Part shown: positions 11,962 through 23,685 of the stretch, one piece after another
Position numbering within the stretch: position 1 is the stretch's first letter
How the letters are laid out: the number at the start of each line of letters is the position of its first letter
Source: Liopterus haemorrhoidalis
Taxonomy: Eukaryota > Arthropoda > Insecta > Coleoptera > Dytiscidae
Assembly (NCBI GenBank): GCA_963971575.1
Contig: OZ020624.1
Coordinates: 31,384,356-31,448,355, forward strand
Direction of reading: 5' to 3'
Length of the DNA stretch: 64,000 bases
The notes under the pieces: generated by a model
Told to the model about the DNA's origin: nothing
The model's input: the letters and a program-made list of their open reading frames with translations, nothing else
Database searches by the model: none
Program-made: the position numbers and the translations under genes

Positions 11962-12556
11962 TGTCACGTGAGTGGTTGGATGAAAATGCAACTCCTGCTT
12001 TTAACAATTCAATTTATTAAATAATAACAGAATTACAGTGTTATTGTAAGATGGTATCCATCCATGGGAGTTTCAGGTCTTCTGTCTACCCTGTGTTGGC
12101 CGGAATCAGCTTAGACCTATCTCCGAGTAGGGGGTTACCCATCAGAGAATCGAAAAGCCTGGAGAAGCTAGTTAGTTAGTTAAAAAATTTTGGCACACAG
12201 CAACAAAGGTTATTTGCGCCAATCCTGGAGAAGCCTACTCCCACTAACATGGTGAATGCTTCTGGCTCACCAGATGTATCGGAATATGGTGTCGTCATCT
12301 TGTTGAGTAGAACTTGTAGATGAGTTGCTTAGGTTCCTCTGCCGTTCCGTACAACAGCCATTTACTTATACCTCCGATTAACCTAGTTCCAATATTCACT
12401 CAACATGACAAATATTACCTAATTACGAAAATGCAGCGTATGCATTACGTAATCAGGTAACATATGCTAGACGCTGACAAATAGTTTTTTAATGAAACAG
12501 CTCAACGTCACAATGTCTAGATGTTGCAATCCTGACCTAGGATTAGCTTTGTGACA
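11962..12556. mobile_element. Solo LTR (copy 1), ATAT target duplication
   Basis: The unit begins TGTCACGTGAGTGG and ends GCTTTGTGACA, so it has the TG...CA ends and TGTCAC/GTGACA inverted termini of retroviral-type LTRs. It is flanked by ATAT at 11958-11961 and 12557-12560, a 4-bp duplication as made by Ty3/gypsy integrases. It is 595 bp long with no internal retroelement region, hence a solo LTR left by recombination. It aligns along its length with 13201-13744 and with the 3' part of 17935-18360. Confidence 0.75.
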
Positions 12557-13200
12557 ATATGACGAGAGAAAAATCTGACCGAATTCAACAGTCGTAGTTG
12601 CAATAATGCTGGAAGCACAAAAAAGGACTTGTAACGACAACTGCGTATAGCGAGTGACAAGTTACTACTCTTATAAAAACATGTGGTTTCTCCTACCAAT
12701 AATCTCCTCCTAAACTAAATAAAATAAAGATAAAGATTTAAACGCGGTGACGCGAACAAGTATTATATATTTTTGAAACTGTATTTTATATTTATTTTTC
12801 CTTGTAAGATTTTTGTGTCTGTGTCTGTGTCTGATATCTAAATTCTGGTGGCGTTGACAGAATTGTAAATTCACATACGTCAGTGTTCCCGAGGGCCAGT
12901 CCAGCCCTGAACGAGATTTCATGTAGACTCTCTGAAATATTGATAGTCAGATAGTCTCGTACAACTAACAAATGTTCTGAAATTCGTAGACATCATACTC
13001 AAGATCTAGAGATCGTAACTTACTTTCTTGACAAGAAGCGACCCACTAAAGAATCACAGACCAAAGGTTTATCAAAATATAACATTTATCAAAATATGTT
13101 TGATTTTTGACACGATTACTCAAAAATACTCATAGCATCCAACATTATCTTTGTAGGCCTTTAGGGGAAGCGCTCATCAAACTGATATTACATATGATAT

Positions 13201-13744
13201 TGTCACGTGGGTTTGATTGAGACACAACTCCTGGTTTCAACATAACAAATTTATTAAATATGTATATCACATTTACAATATAAATTTGAATTGGTCCATG
13301 GAGTTGGGGAAGTCTTCGGTCCACCCCGTGTTGGCCAGGATCAGCTTGGACCTATCTCCGAGGCAGGGGCTACCCATCCGGGAGCCCAGAAGCCTGGAGA
13401 AGTCTTCTCCCACTCACATGGTCACTACTTGCTTGGCTTCACCCTCGATACAAGAATCTGGCGTCAGTGTCTTGGTCGTCACCTTCTGGACTAATACGTG
13501 CAGCGGAGTTGGCTATGTTCCACTGCTTCCATATTTTGTGACTTCCAGCCTTTTTGTAACGAAAATTAACCCAGTTCCAATATTCATTCGTCATGACAAA
13601 TATTTCCTAATTACGAAAATGCGTTGTCTACATTTTCGTAATCAGGCCACATACGTCAGACGCTGACGAATAGTTTTTAATCAGACAGCTGACCGTCACA
13701 ATGTCTAGATGTCGTAATCCTGACATAGGATTACCTAGGTGACA
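13201..13744. mobile_element. Solo LTR (copy 2), ATAT target duplication
   Basis: The unit begins TGTCACGTGGGTTTG and ends CCTAGGTGACA, with ATAT on both sides (13197-13200 and 13745-13748). It shares blocks with copy 1 such as GTTGGCC..GATCAGCTT..GACCTATCTCCGAG and the 3' CACAATGTCTAGATG segment. The 149-codon frame at 13217-13666 lies wholly inside the LTR and is not treated as a gene. Confidence 0.75.
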
Positions 13745-14499
13745 ATATTATTAAGTACAAATTTCATCCTTGACTACCTGATATTTGGGCAGGCGAGCCA
13801 AATCGAAACTGGTTCCGTTTTCAGACAGTTTGATGGTCTCCACAGAGAGTTGGCGGGTAGAGCGGGTGATTAGTTCATGCGGTAGAATTACATTAAAGCG
13901 AGAAAGATGTTGGCACGTTAGTTCGAATTAAGCATCGTGTATTATAGTGAGTATTTTACTGTGTCGTGTCATGTTTTGAAAAAAACATTTTATTCGTATT
14001 TACAGAAAAATTAAATTAATACCATACATACGAAAATTTAAGTGTGAGAATTCTTTAAATATTTTATTTCATCCCCTTTAAGCAAACTGTTAAAAACAAA
14101 AGAGTTTTTATAAAAACATGATGTGAAAATTATTTAAAAATTTCGTTTAGAAATAATTTCTTTCCTGATTGGTCCTTTTGTTAAAATATTTTCCTCATCA
14201 AATCCACGAGGAGTTGAAGAATATAGAAAATTTTTAATTAAGCTTGCTATAAAATACAGCGGACGCCTCATTCTGGGGTTTTTAGCGACAGAAGGGTGGT
14301 AACAATGTATATTGAATCAGATACAGCCATGGTTAACAACTGTGTAGAATTAATAACACTGAAAACCACTGATCTTTAATTTTAGGGTATTTTTTTTAAT
14401 CTACACCCCTAATTGTACACTTAAATACAAAACCCAGACAAATTGAAATTTATTTTTGTATTCTACACCCCAAAATACCTAATAACATATTTTATATCA

Positions 14500-15790
14500 T
14501 GATATTTAACTTAAAAATTATTAACAAAGTCCGGCGTTTGGGCAGTTATCGGCAATCAACCCGTCACTTGCGGACAAATCATATTTTTCCCCTAAAATAT
14601 TTTTCTAAAAATTATCAAAATTTTTTATATTTCTATTTTTAACAAAAATATGTTTCTTGCTTAATTTGGACCTAAGAAGTCCGAAAAGAATACCAAAAAA
14701 AATCCTCCGGCCCTAGATTTTGAGATATGGTACTCTAAGTTTTGTTTTTTTCACTTAACAAAAAAACTGTAGCCCATAGTTCAAAATTGACATTATTTTC
14801 GTGATCTACGGTCCAAAATACATGTTTGTACCAATTTTTATTAAAATTAGAGCCAAAAAAAATTTGCCCGAAAATCACGATTTTTTTAAGGTATACCCCT
14901 TACGATTTTTTCAGTTTTTGGCCATTTTCAAGGGTTTTGTTTAACTATCTGTAGAAAATTTGTCTGTGAATCAATTAAGGCCCCAATTTTTTTCTAGACT
15001 AAACAAAGTATGTAGTTGTCAAAAATTTCAACCGTAAGTCTGTATCTTGAATAGTTTTAGAGTTATGGTTTTTTAAAAATTTTAAAAAATTTCGAAAAAA
15101 AATTAAAATTTACAAAAAAAATTTTTGTTTGGGATTTGTTTCAAAATATGTTTATAAGTCAATTTGGGCCTTAGGATTTCAAAAATTCCAACCGCAGTTT
15201 CTCATCTATTTTACTTTTTGAGATATTATCATACAAATATGAGATATTTAAAATTTTTTACATTTTACAAAATTGCTCTAAGTCAAAAATAAAACGTGTG
15301 ATAAGGACTTAAATTTTGTTCTTTAGTAACGAGATGATAGGGATTTCAAAAATTGAAACCACAAGTTTCTATCTTTAACCGTTTTTGAGATATGATTTAT
15401 TAAAAATTGTTTCATCTCACGTTGTAAATGTGAAAGATCTGTTGTTATGGAAATTTAAAATTAGTTCTAAATCAAAAACTAAATAATAAAATTAATCTAG
15501 CAATCCTCCTAACTCTGCCCCCTGCCTTTCCTTTCAAATATTTAGGTATTCCTACCGTCCTTATCTCTTTTCCCTACACCTTTTCACATAAAAATGCTAC
15601 ATCAATGATTGCGAAAAATCGACCAATTTGTCAATATTTAATTCATCCTTAATCAAGTACTAATAAATTAAATACAACCTAAATTTTTTTCTAAGGTATT
15701 TAAAATATGGAGTTTCTAAAAATTTAAACTGCAGATCTCTATCTTTATCCGTTTTTGAGTAATGATTTTAATTAGAAATCTCCGACGCCA
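14500..15790. repeat. Satellite-like degenerate repeat block A
   Basis: The block repeats a pattern of roughly 160-190 bp: CAAAAATTCAAACCGCAAG, then TCTCTATCTTTAACCG, then TTTTTGAGATATGATTT. Recognisable GAGATATG-type cores occur near 14732, 15053, 15221, 15390 and 15747. Around 14880-14930 it carries AAGGTATACCCCTTACGATTTTTTCAG followed by GGCCATTTTCAAGGGTTTTG, which reappears at the palindromic centre at 63.88 kb. The same family forms blocks at 48.2-49.4, 51.4-52.2 and 63.3-64.0 kb. No coding capacity. Confidence 0.7.
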
Positions 15791-16281
15791 ACGCTATTTA
15801 CAGGAAATAATTGTTAGAGTGGGTTGTTTATAACACATTGTCTCCCTGTTATCAAGGTCATCTTTGAAATCCTTATGATCCCTCGATAAAATCAAGTATT
15901 CGAATCCGGGTTCAAGGGTTTCGAACCCCACGCCCTCATCACAAAACATAAATCTTTGTTTTGTCTCAAATCGATTCTCCAGTATTCAGTCCAGATTTCC
16001 TGATGGACCAGTAGCGTCACAAACAACAAATTCACAACTAAACAAAAGTTTTTTCACAACTAACATAATTAATAGGAGCAAGCTCATAATCATTTACTTA
16101 ATTCTAGAATTTGACGTTTATGAAAAGAGTGTTACATACCACACACATACGGAGTCATAGCGAGAAATATGATCAGTAGTATGTAGTTGCATAAGCTAGT
16201 AGTGCTACTAACATTTTGTAAAAGTTTACACTGGTCAACAATGAATTTGCATCAGCTTTAATTTCAGGTGTACTATATGTA
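15790..16281. other. Gene-free interval
   Basis: I see no gene. The minus strand at about 15920-15935 contains GGTTCGAAACC, a perfect polymerase III box B word. No matching box A or cloverleaf is evident, so it is not called as a tRNA. Confidence 0.5.
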
Positions 16282-16960
16282 CGAGGGATGTTTCCTAAAT
16301 TCTGGGAATTGTGCTATAATTAAATTACGCAGAACTTATAGGCAATGTTATTGGTGCCAGACAAGTCTTGACACGTTTATGCAACTATCTAGTGCAATAT
16401 TGTTCAGTCTGATTTAGGTGTTCGACTGATATAGACGCGTTTTCATAGCACTGTTTTTGTAACCATGGAAGACGCAGCAAAATCTCAAAGAGCAATAATT
16501 TTCTTTTTGTGGAAAGGTGTGAAAACATCAGAAATTATTCAGCATCTGCAAGTATTTGGTGAGTCTGCAGAATCCAAAAGTACTGTTTAGCGGTGGATCG
16601 ATCGTTTTAAAATCGGTAGACCATCACTAGAAGACGATCCACGCAGTGGGCGCCCAAGCACTCGGTAAATGAAACATTACTGCCGTCGAAGACCTACTGA
16701 AAGAGGACAGGCGAATGACTATTCGTCAAATTAGTGTGCGCCTAGAGATAGGTACACAACAAGTTCATGACATCTTGCATGATTGTTTTGACGTTAGCAA
16801 GGTTTCGCCGCGCTGGGTGCCAAGGCAGTTGGGACCAGAACAGAAACTCAATAGGTCAGATACTTGTCGTCAACTAAATAACGTCTTTTGCGTTTCCGTA
16901 CTTCAGGTTTCATCTGTTTATCTTGGGCCAGAACTCGTTGTTGGTTTTCATACCATTTGA
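16282..16960 (+). mobile_element. mariner element copy 1, 3'-truncated, dead transposase
   Basis: The left end CGAGGGATGTTTCCTAAATT follows TA (16280-16281). The transposase starts at 16465 (MEDAAKSQRAIIFFLWKGV, the mariner N-terminal helix-turn-helix). It is broken by an in-frame stop and frameshifts, then continues as LEDDPRSGRPSTR and MTIRQISVRLEIGTQQVHD. All catalytic residues are missing, since the copy ends near the RSDTCRQLN region. It matches the element at 42374-43113 closely over the first 550 bp and is not fused to a host gene. Confidence 0.75.
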
Positions 16961-17265
16961 TGTATAAAATGCACCTTAAGCACCAATTGACCAAACTTTT
17001 AATTAAATTAAATTTTTAAAACTTGGATTTCTTTGATTACCGTACGTATCCAGGTTATGGATGGTCTTCCGATACGCCTGCTCCCTTGTTTTCCATTCTA
17101 GTGCGATCTTGGACATTTAATTCTAATATTTGAGTAGTGCGTGGTCGGTTAAGCCAACGCCATTTGAATTTCCATATCAAGTTTCATCTCTGTCTAGTTT
17201 GTTTTGCACCAGAACTCGTTGTTGGTTATCATTATACCATTTGACGTATAAAATGCAACCCATCG
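16895..17265 (+). repeat. Local direct repeat pair (16895-16975 and 17180-17262)
   Basis: Both segments contain CAGAACTCGTTGTTGGTT followed by ATACCATTTGAYGTATAAAATGCA, preceded by TTTCATCTSTGT. They lie about 285 bp apart. The first is joined directly to the broken 3' end of mariner copy 1, so the truncation and this duplication may come from one rearrangement. Confidence 0.65.
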
Positions 17266-17934
17266 GCATTCCCAGACATTCTAAGGCATCGTCTGACAAG
17301 AACTTGAATTTTAGAGAAAATTCGATTGATAATTTTTCAGATTTTGTCATGCAGAAGCACCAACTTCACAACAGTGTTGAAAATTCCTAATTTTGTATTG
17401 ACGGGCAACTGGTTATTGTTTCACAATGTGAACTGGTTGAACTCATACCGGGCTTTGCAGAATCTCTAAAGAATGTCGTCTAATATCCCACCATCTTTAC
17501 AATACTACCCAAATAAAAAACCATAGTCATCTCCAATATTTCCTTGATTTTCGATGGTATATTTATATTGTTTTCTTTAGGGAAATGTTCCTAAGACAGA
17601 CTCTATCTGGCGGAATTATGTTGAACTAACCAAATAGGCAAGTTTGTTATTGTTCTGATACATGTGCAACACTTGTTTGGATTTTTAGATTTTATATTTG
17701 TTTGGCATATATATATATATGTCATATTTATTAAAAAAACATAAATCAAGACAAAAATATTAATAAATTCTTTCTAAATGTCAGATTACAACGTATTATC
17801 AATATGCCAAAAAGTTGCTATTGTCTATTTAGTTAGTACCGATTTTGCCACATTGACGCTGCAATCTTAAAAGAGGTTCCCTTTACCCAATGAGGCTATC
17901 TTTTGCTTTATCGATGTTAATAGTATTTGATGGG

Positions 17935-18360
17935 AATTGCCCTAGGTGCTGGACGAAGTCTACTGTTTACTCCGTGCTTGCCTTGATAGCCTTGACCTGT
18001 CCTCCTGGTGGGAGTTGCCCATCAGGGAGTCAAGGAGGCTGGTGAAGTGTTCCTCTCACATAGGGACTGCTGCTTCGTCTACTCGGAAGATAGATGGAGT
18101 CAGACTCTTGGTCATTACCGTAGTTGAGTGGAATGTCTCTGTGGAAGGGTACTCTGCCTGGCTTCCGTACAACGTCCATTTACTTACTTCCTATTAACCT
18201 AATTCCGATATTCATTCGTCATAACAAATATTACCTAATTACGAAAATGCGGCGTATGCATTACGTTATACTAGACGCTGACAAATAGTTTTTTAATCAA
18301 ACCGCTGAACGTCACAATGTCTATATATCACAATCCTGTCCTGGGGTTACCTTTGCGACA
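17935..18360. mobile_element. 5'-truncated LTR (copy 3)
   Basis: The segment aligns with the LTRs at 11962 and 13201: GTGCTTGCC..TAGCCTTGACCT, GGGAGTTGCCCATCAGGGA, the AATATTACCTAATTACGAAAATGCGGCGTATGCATTACG block and the CACAATGTCTA block. It ends CTTTGCGACA, again followed by ATAT (18361-18364). The first 100-150 bp of the LTR is missing or too diverged to recognise; a TGCCAC near 17846 could be its original start. Confidence 0.65.
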
Positions 18361-18364
18361 ATAT

Positions 18365-19840
18365 CAAAGGAGAAGCATCTCTCTTTTATCACTATACTTC
18401 TCCGGTACATAGATTCTTTAACAGTTTCAGTTGTCTTATTTAGCATATGGATATTTATTTGATTTTTAACTTTCTACGCCTCTGATTCTCGATTTGTGTG
18501 ACGGTTTCTCCGGACTTATTGGCTATCCAGACGCTGACAGATGCCTGTGGGAACTGGCTCATGTGTATCCTTAGGGATACACAGGAAGAAAAGGGGAAGA
18601 AATAAAAATAAGACAACGATTAATGTTGAAATTCTCGACTAATGGGATTGTTTTATATATTTTTTTAACTTAATGAGAAAGAAATTAAAGGGAATAGAAT
18701 AGTAATTGAAAAACACAAATATAAAAAACAAGTTTTAATAAAATTATTTTAAACTATCTTGCGTAATAATTTTTTGTTTTTATTCCTTTGAATTATTGTA
18801 CAATAAGTTTCATACGTTATTATTTGGGTTTGTCCTTGTTAAGTTAATCTTAACTAAACAATAGCTTCATCAGGGTACCCTATTGAAGCGTAGTTTTTAT
18901 CAATAACTTACTAAGTAAGCTGAAACTAATCAAAATGACGTGGAGTAGAATATTGTTTAACTTTTAGCTGTATAGCGCTTATCTAGTATTATACTATGAA
19001 TAGTCCACCTCACCAAGTAATTTAGGAACGTTTACCGCAAAACTAATAGAGGTATAGTGTATTTAGTAGCTTCGTACACTATGTACCCACGTGGATTCTG
19101 TTTCATTCAAGTTTAGGAAACTGTCACAGTAGCAAAACTTTATTATTTGGGAGAATTCATGAAACTATTGACAATACTTACACATATTTAAAAGTTTATC
19201 CGCAATAAGTATTATTCCGCAGTTTCAAGGCATACGTATATTGAAATTTCATAAGATGTTTAATAATATTTTAATTTTCTTTTAGTAGATAATAGATAGA
19301 TGCATCTTAAACAAGAAACAACAATCGGTTTTCAGAAGGACCACTTCTGGTCTCTGCGGCAATATAATTACGATGGATTTCTTCAGCAAAACCCTCCGCA
19401 GCCTTCTTCCAGGAATGCTTTAGACTAGCGATTTAGAGTGTTTCTTCGTGCAAGCCTTCTTGAAGCACATACAGGTGGTTTTAGTCCACGAGATTGAGGT
19501 CCAGATAACATGACAACATGGTGAGCGTGATGCCCAACTCCAGAAAATCTTGGGAGAAAGTATGACGAATGCTTAGGAATATAATGAAGAAGAAAGAGGA
19601 CGAAGAACGGCTGGAGCAAGCCAGAGATGTAAGACAGTTAATCTAAATATAGCCTACCACCAAGATGTAAGGTCCAAAGAAGGACAGTTCCTTGACGGAT
19701 CAAGAAGATAAATAGAGGTTTTAGTCGGTAGAGCACTCTGGAAAGTCCAACAATACCGAGGGATTATTCCCTCGGTATATCTATAAAGATATCCTATTAA
19801 AAAAAAAAGGTGTTGAGGTCAGAGCTACTAGTTGGTCAGG
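18365..19840. other. Gene-free interval with small dyads
   Basis: No gene is recognised. A short dyad, TGTGTATCC..GGATACACA, lies near 18562-18582. The minus-strand frame at 19425-19619 shows no convincing domain. Confidence 0.4.
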
Positions 19841-19844
19841 AGAA

Positions 19845-20160
19845 ACAGGAGAAACAAACTTCGGTACATTACTATGAAACAACTGCTACGCAGCCTTCGT
19901 AATATGGCTTGGCACTGATCCTTGCTGGAAACTCCAGCGAAAACAGAGTTGTACAGTTCTTCGACTGCAATATCATTTTCTTTTCTCGCAAAAATTAAGC
20001 TTCGTGGTACCGTCATACCTCCCTCCCCATCAAACCTTAACTGACCCGAGCGGCAAATTATCAGGAGAAAAAGTCTAGTACATTGCTTCCAAGACACTGC
20101 TGCGCAGTCTTCGTATTACAGACTGGTGCTGAATATTGCTGGAAGCTCCATTAAAAACCA
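19845..20160. repeat. Two-copy diverged tandem duplication, period about 219 bp
   Basis: The stretch AGTACATTGCTTCCAAGACACTGCTGCGCAG..GCTGGAAGCTCCA (20070-20155) repeats, with substitutions, GGTACATTACTATGAAACAACTGCTACGCAG..GCTGGAAACTCCA (19852-19937). The minus-strand frame at 19828-20097 covers one copy; I do not recognise its product. Confidence 0.55.
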
Positions 20161-21590
20161 GCGAAGAGGCAATTGATCAGTTCTTTAACTATTGACTTCC
20201 ATATGGTTTGTAGATTTTGACAGACGTTGTTAGCTTTCGTCATGATTCGTCATGAGGTTTATGTGATTAAACTTATCCATACTCCTTATATTTAAGTGTT
20301 AAAGAAAAATATTGTAAAAAATATAATAAAAATAATCCGGTTAGAAAAATAAATGTCTTATTTCAAGGTAATACTTTTGTTTTTATTATTTCTCCCAGGG
20401 TGAGTTCTGTCATTAATTATATCAAACAAATGTGGGTTTTCTGAGTATTCGGAATGTATTTCTGTAAGTTGTGTTTTCATAAAAAACAAACAAACTTGCA
20501 GAGTTAGGCGGGGTGAAAAGACATAGTAAAATATATGAATTCTATTGAAGTAGGGTAGAAAATAGAAAGATTTATTATTCTTTCAGTTAGTGGGGATTTA
20601 TTCAACATTTAAAGATTAGATTTCGGAGGGTTTGCTAGAGATTTAGCAAATAGAAAAACAAATCTCAAATCTACCAACAAGTTATGCTTAAAACAGTGCT
20701 TTCCAACTGGTGTATCATGACACTTTGGTGTGTCGCTACTCATTAGTATATAAAATCACTGTAGTATCTAAGGGTGTCTCCAAATTTATAGTTAGTAAAT
20801 CCAAATAAAACTAAAAATACATATATTACGTCCATGAACCGGCAGGCAGTGTTAACAACGACAAGCTAATGACAGGCATAGAAAAAATAAGCGAACTTCT
20901 TTAAGCTTACTTCGAGCCTTTCAGTTTCTGCTATAGTAGATTTTTATTAACTAAACCTAACCTGCCATTGGCCGGTCGTTGTTAACACTGCCCGTATTCG
21001 GTCATTGGCCTTGGCCTATTTTTTTCTTTTATTTGTTAGCTTTAACAGCTTTGTCTATTAGCCAGGTAAGAGATAAAGGGTTAAAATTTCTATTATAATT
21101 TGATATTTCCTGATTTAATATAGTTATAAATTATTTCATAAATATCTAGCGAGTTAGTTGCAAGAAGTGTCTAAATATTGGAAGGTAAGGATATTTTTTG
21201 GACAACTAAATTTTGTATGAATAAGTTACGATTGCGAAAATGAATTGGGCATTCAAATAATAATTGGATCAAATCTCTGACAGATAAATTATCACACGGA
21301 CAGAAAGTAGAAGTTACCATATTAATTCTATGCATATATGATGAGAAAATTTCGAAATCTAAGTCGGATAAAAGTGCATATAAAAGATCTGCTTGGGTGA
21401 GAAGGAAACCAAAGTTTTCTAAGTAGGAAGGGTTGTATTTGACCATAGTATGATCCCTTGAACTGCAAAGAATCTATCTATTCTTGATGCCATTGGTTGT
21501 ATATGGAACATTTGAAGACTGACATAATCTCATTACTATTTAGAGGAATATTTAACAAGGAGCCATTAATTTAAATTTAAAAGAATCTTC
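20160..21590. other. Gene-free AT-rich interval
   Basis: Only short frames occur. CCGGCAGGCAGTGTTAACAACGAC near 20838 has an inverted counterpart, GGCCGGTCGTTGTTAACACTGCC, near 20972-20994. This may mark a short foldback repeat of about 160 bp. Confidence 0.4.
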
Positions 21591-21597
21591 GTCACTT

Positions 21598-22130
21598 TTG
21601 GATCAAGATGTGCAGTCTGTTCCAGCGCTTACCTTTTCCTTGTTCTTCCTCAGTCTGCTGAAAGTTGACATTCTTCGAGATTTTATCCAGCACAGAAGAG
21701 ATATCTAGTTCTTCTCTTATATCTTCATCATTCTTTGATAACAATATGCAGTTCCTTCCGGTGGCCTTTTCTGTCTTACACTGCTCTTGGTTTATAAATG
21801 AGAAATAATATCGGTCCTAAATAACTTCACTTTGGAACACCCCAATTGTTACGTAATCTAGGTGAATATAACCTATTTTAATTATCTCGTAATTGTCTGA
21901 TAAATAATTTTTTAATCACGTTAAGGCTGTTCCACGGATCCCATAGTTAAATAATTTCTTTATAAATTGTTTCAAAGGCTCTACGTATATCTATAAATAC
22001 TGCAACAATAAAATTATTATCCTTCTGGTATCTCCATTCAGATATCTTATTTTGTAAAGCGGTCTCACACGAATAATTACTTCTAAATCCAGACTGATTT
22101 GTGATGAATATATGATTTTCTTAAATATAT
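21598..22130 (-). pseudogene. LINE reverse-transcriptase relic, minus strand
   Basis: Reading down from about 22110 the frame gives NQSGFRSNYSCETALQNKIS, then FIVAVFIDIRRAFETI (RT motif A), one stop, and near 21805-21850 GVPK, a stop, SYLGPILFLIY (motif B). The order and spacing are those of a non-LTR RT, with only two stops across about 110 codons. The YADD box and everything after it are missing. Downstream, 21598-21790 has an open minus-strand stretch (RNCILLSKNDEDIREELDIS) that I do not recognise and that may belong to another sequence. Confidence 0.75.
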
Positions 22131-22199
22131 TTAATTGTACACAATTTGACTTCGTGAAACTCGCTAATGCATAGAAGGTTGTTAAATAAAAAACTGTTG

Positions 22200-22290
22200 T
22201 TTTGTTTCACCGATTTATTTATTTTACGGACCATGGTTTCGGCTTGCGCCATTTTCAAAGTAACAATTTGTTACTTTGAAAATGGTGAAT
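22200..22290. repeat. Retroelement-type terminal repeat with perfect 37-bp palindrome
   Basis: TTTCGGCTTGCGCCATTTTC (from about 22231) leads into a palindrome, CCATTTTCAAAGTAACAA..TTGTTACTTTGAAAATGG. An inverted relative, CTTTGAAAATGGCGAAAGCCGAAAC, lies at 23340-23365. Such GGCGAAAGCCGAAAC words occur in terminal repeats of some arthropod retroelements, possibly Penelope-like; this assignment is from memory and is weak. Confidence 0.4.
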
Positions 22291-22400
22291 GGTATAATAC
22301 GATATGATTCTTTTATGTTGGACTTCTTTGAACAAAAACCTTCCTCATATACATGATACTTAACAGAGAAAAATGGTTGTGATATTTGTTCTTGGCATTT

Positions 22401-22452
22401 AAATGAGAAATAATACCGGTCCTAAAGAACTCCCCTGTGGAACACTCCAAAT
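22401..22452 (-). pseudogene. Antisense LINE RT motif B remnant
   Basis: The minus strand reads WSVPQGSSLGPVLFLI. It is nearly the same box as the 21.8-kb relic but without its stop, and lies about 600 bp away, so a second copy of one LINE family is likely. Confidence 0.65.
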
Positions 22453-23299
22453 CTTACGTAAGCTAGGTGAATAATAATTGCCTATTATCTGGTACTAGGT
22501 ACTATTGCAGTTGTCTGGTACTTGTAAATAATAAATATTTAATTTCTTCTAAAAACTCAGTATATGATATGATTATTTTATGTTGGATTTCTTCAGACGA
22601 AGCCCCCGCCACTTATAGATGATACTTAACAAAGCAAGTTTGTGATATTTGTGTTATAAAACTCTTAAACAATCCCTTCAACAATGTTTCTTTAAACAAT
22701 CCAATTGAGACGTTGTTTCCCTCGCGTCTTAAGGACTATAAAAATCCGGTTACCGGTAAACCTAACCGGAAGTCTATCCATGTCCGGTGTCGATCACGGA
22801 ACTCTAGAACAGTAAATCTCAGCCATTAAGTTGACATATGGCTCTAGACCCTCCGTCTCTCTTCTGGGACCCTAAATACGTCAACGTCAAAAATAGATCA
22901 CTTGAAGACTTAATAAAAGAGTTTATCTATCAAAAGGGGAAGCTACTTGATATATTAGGGATAACCTCACTAATTATGGCATTATCATAATTAAAAGAAG
23001 TAGCAAATATCATTGGAAAGATTTCTTTAGGACAGCTTTATTGACATTCAATTGGAATTTGAAGTCTTATATATTTTCTTATATATATACAGAGTGTTTG
23101 TTTGAAACGCCGCACCTCAAATAACTCCTTTATTTTAAGAGAAACGAAAAATTTAAACTAGACAAAAGGGCCCATTTAAGGACTATAATAAAAATTCCGC
23201 ATCACTTCCGGTTTCAGCAAAAATTGTTTCAACTTTTTATTTAGCATAAAGAATCAGTACTTTAATATAATTTAATGTCGACAAATTAACTTTGTGAAA

Positions 23300-23405
23300 A
23301 TGTTGTATATTTAATAATGGTTGAAATAAAAAACAATGCTTTGAAAATGGCGAAAGCCGAAACTAGTAAGCAGTTAGTTAATAAAAATAGTGAACCATTT
23401 CACTA
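23300..23405. repeat. Inverted relative of the 22.2-kb terminal repeat
   Basis: CTTTGAAAATGGCGAAAGCCGAAAC..AATAAAAATAGTGAA is the reverse-complement counterpart of TTCACCGATTTATTTATTTT..GGTTTCGGCTTGCGCCATTTTC at 22209-22255. The pair brackets about 1.1 kb that includes an RT motif remnant. Confidence 0.4.
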
Positions 23406-23685
23406 ATTTCAACCATTATTAGTCGTTCCTTTCATATATTTTTTTCTTGAAAGTACATTAAATCAGCTTTACAAGGATATCAAAATATCATACTTTAATT
23501 TTAACCATTTCAAAATGACGACCAATTATTTACAAAATTATAAATAACATAAATCATACAAAGTTAAACATAGAAAGCTTTGAAAATAAATTTTTTACAT
23601 AAAAAAAGCAAATAAAACCTGCAAATTTTCTTGCCTGTTAGTACGAGTTTGATATTAAAGGTGATAATATCAAACCGTTTATAAT

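Noticed and set aside
13217..13666. 149-codon open frame
   Set aside because: It lies wholly inside a solo LTR whose sequence recurs at 11.96 and 17.9 kb, and it shows no protein domain.
15915..15940. Possible tRNA on the minus strand (box B GGTTCGAAACC)
   Set aside because: No box A at the right distance and no cloverleaf pairing could be found by eye.
19425..19619. Possible Tc1-type transposase tail on the minus strand
   Set aside because: Similarity was limited to a few scattered residues and depended on frameshifts.
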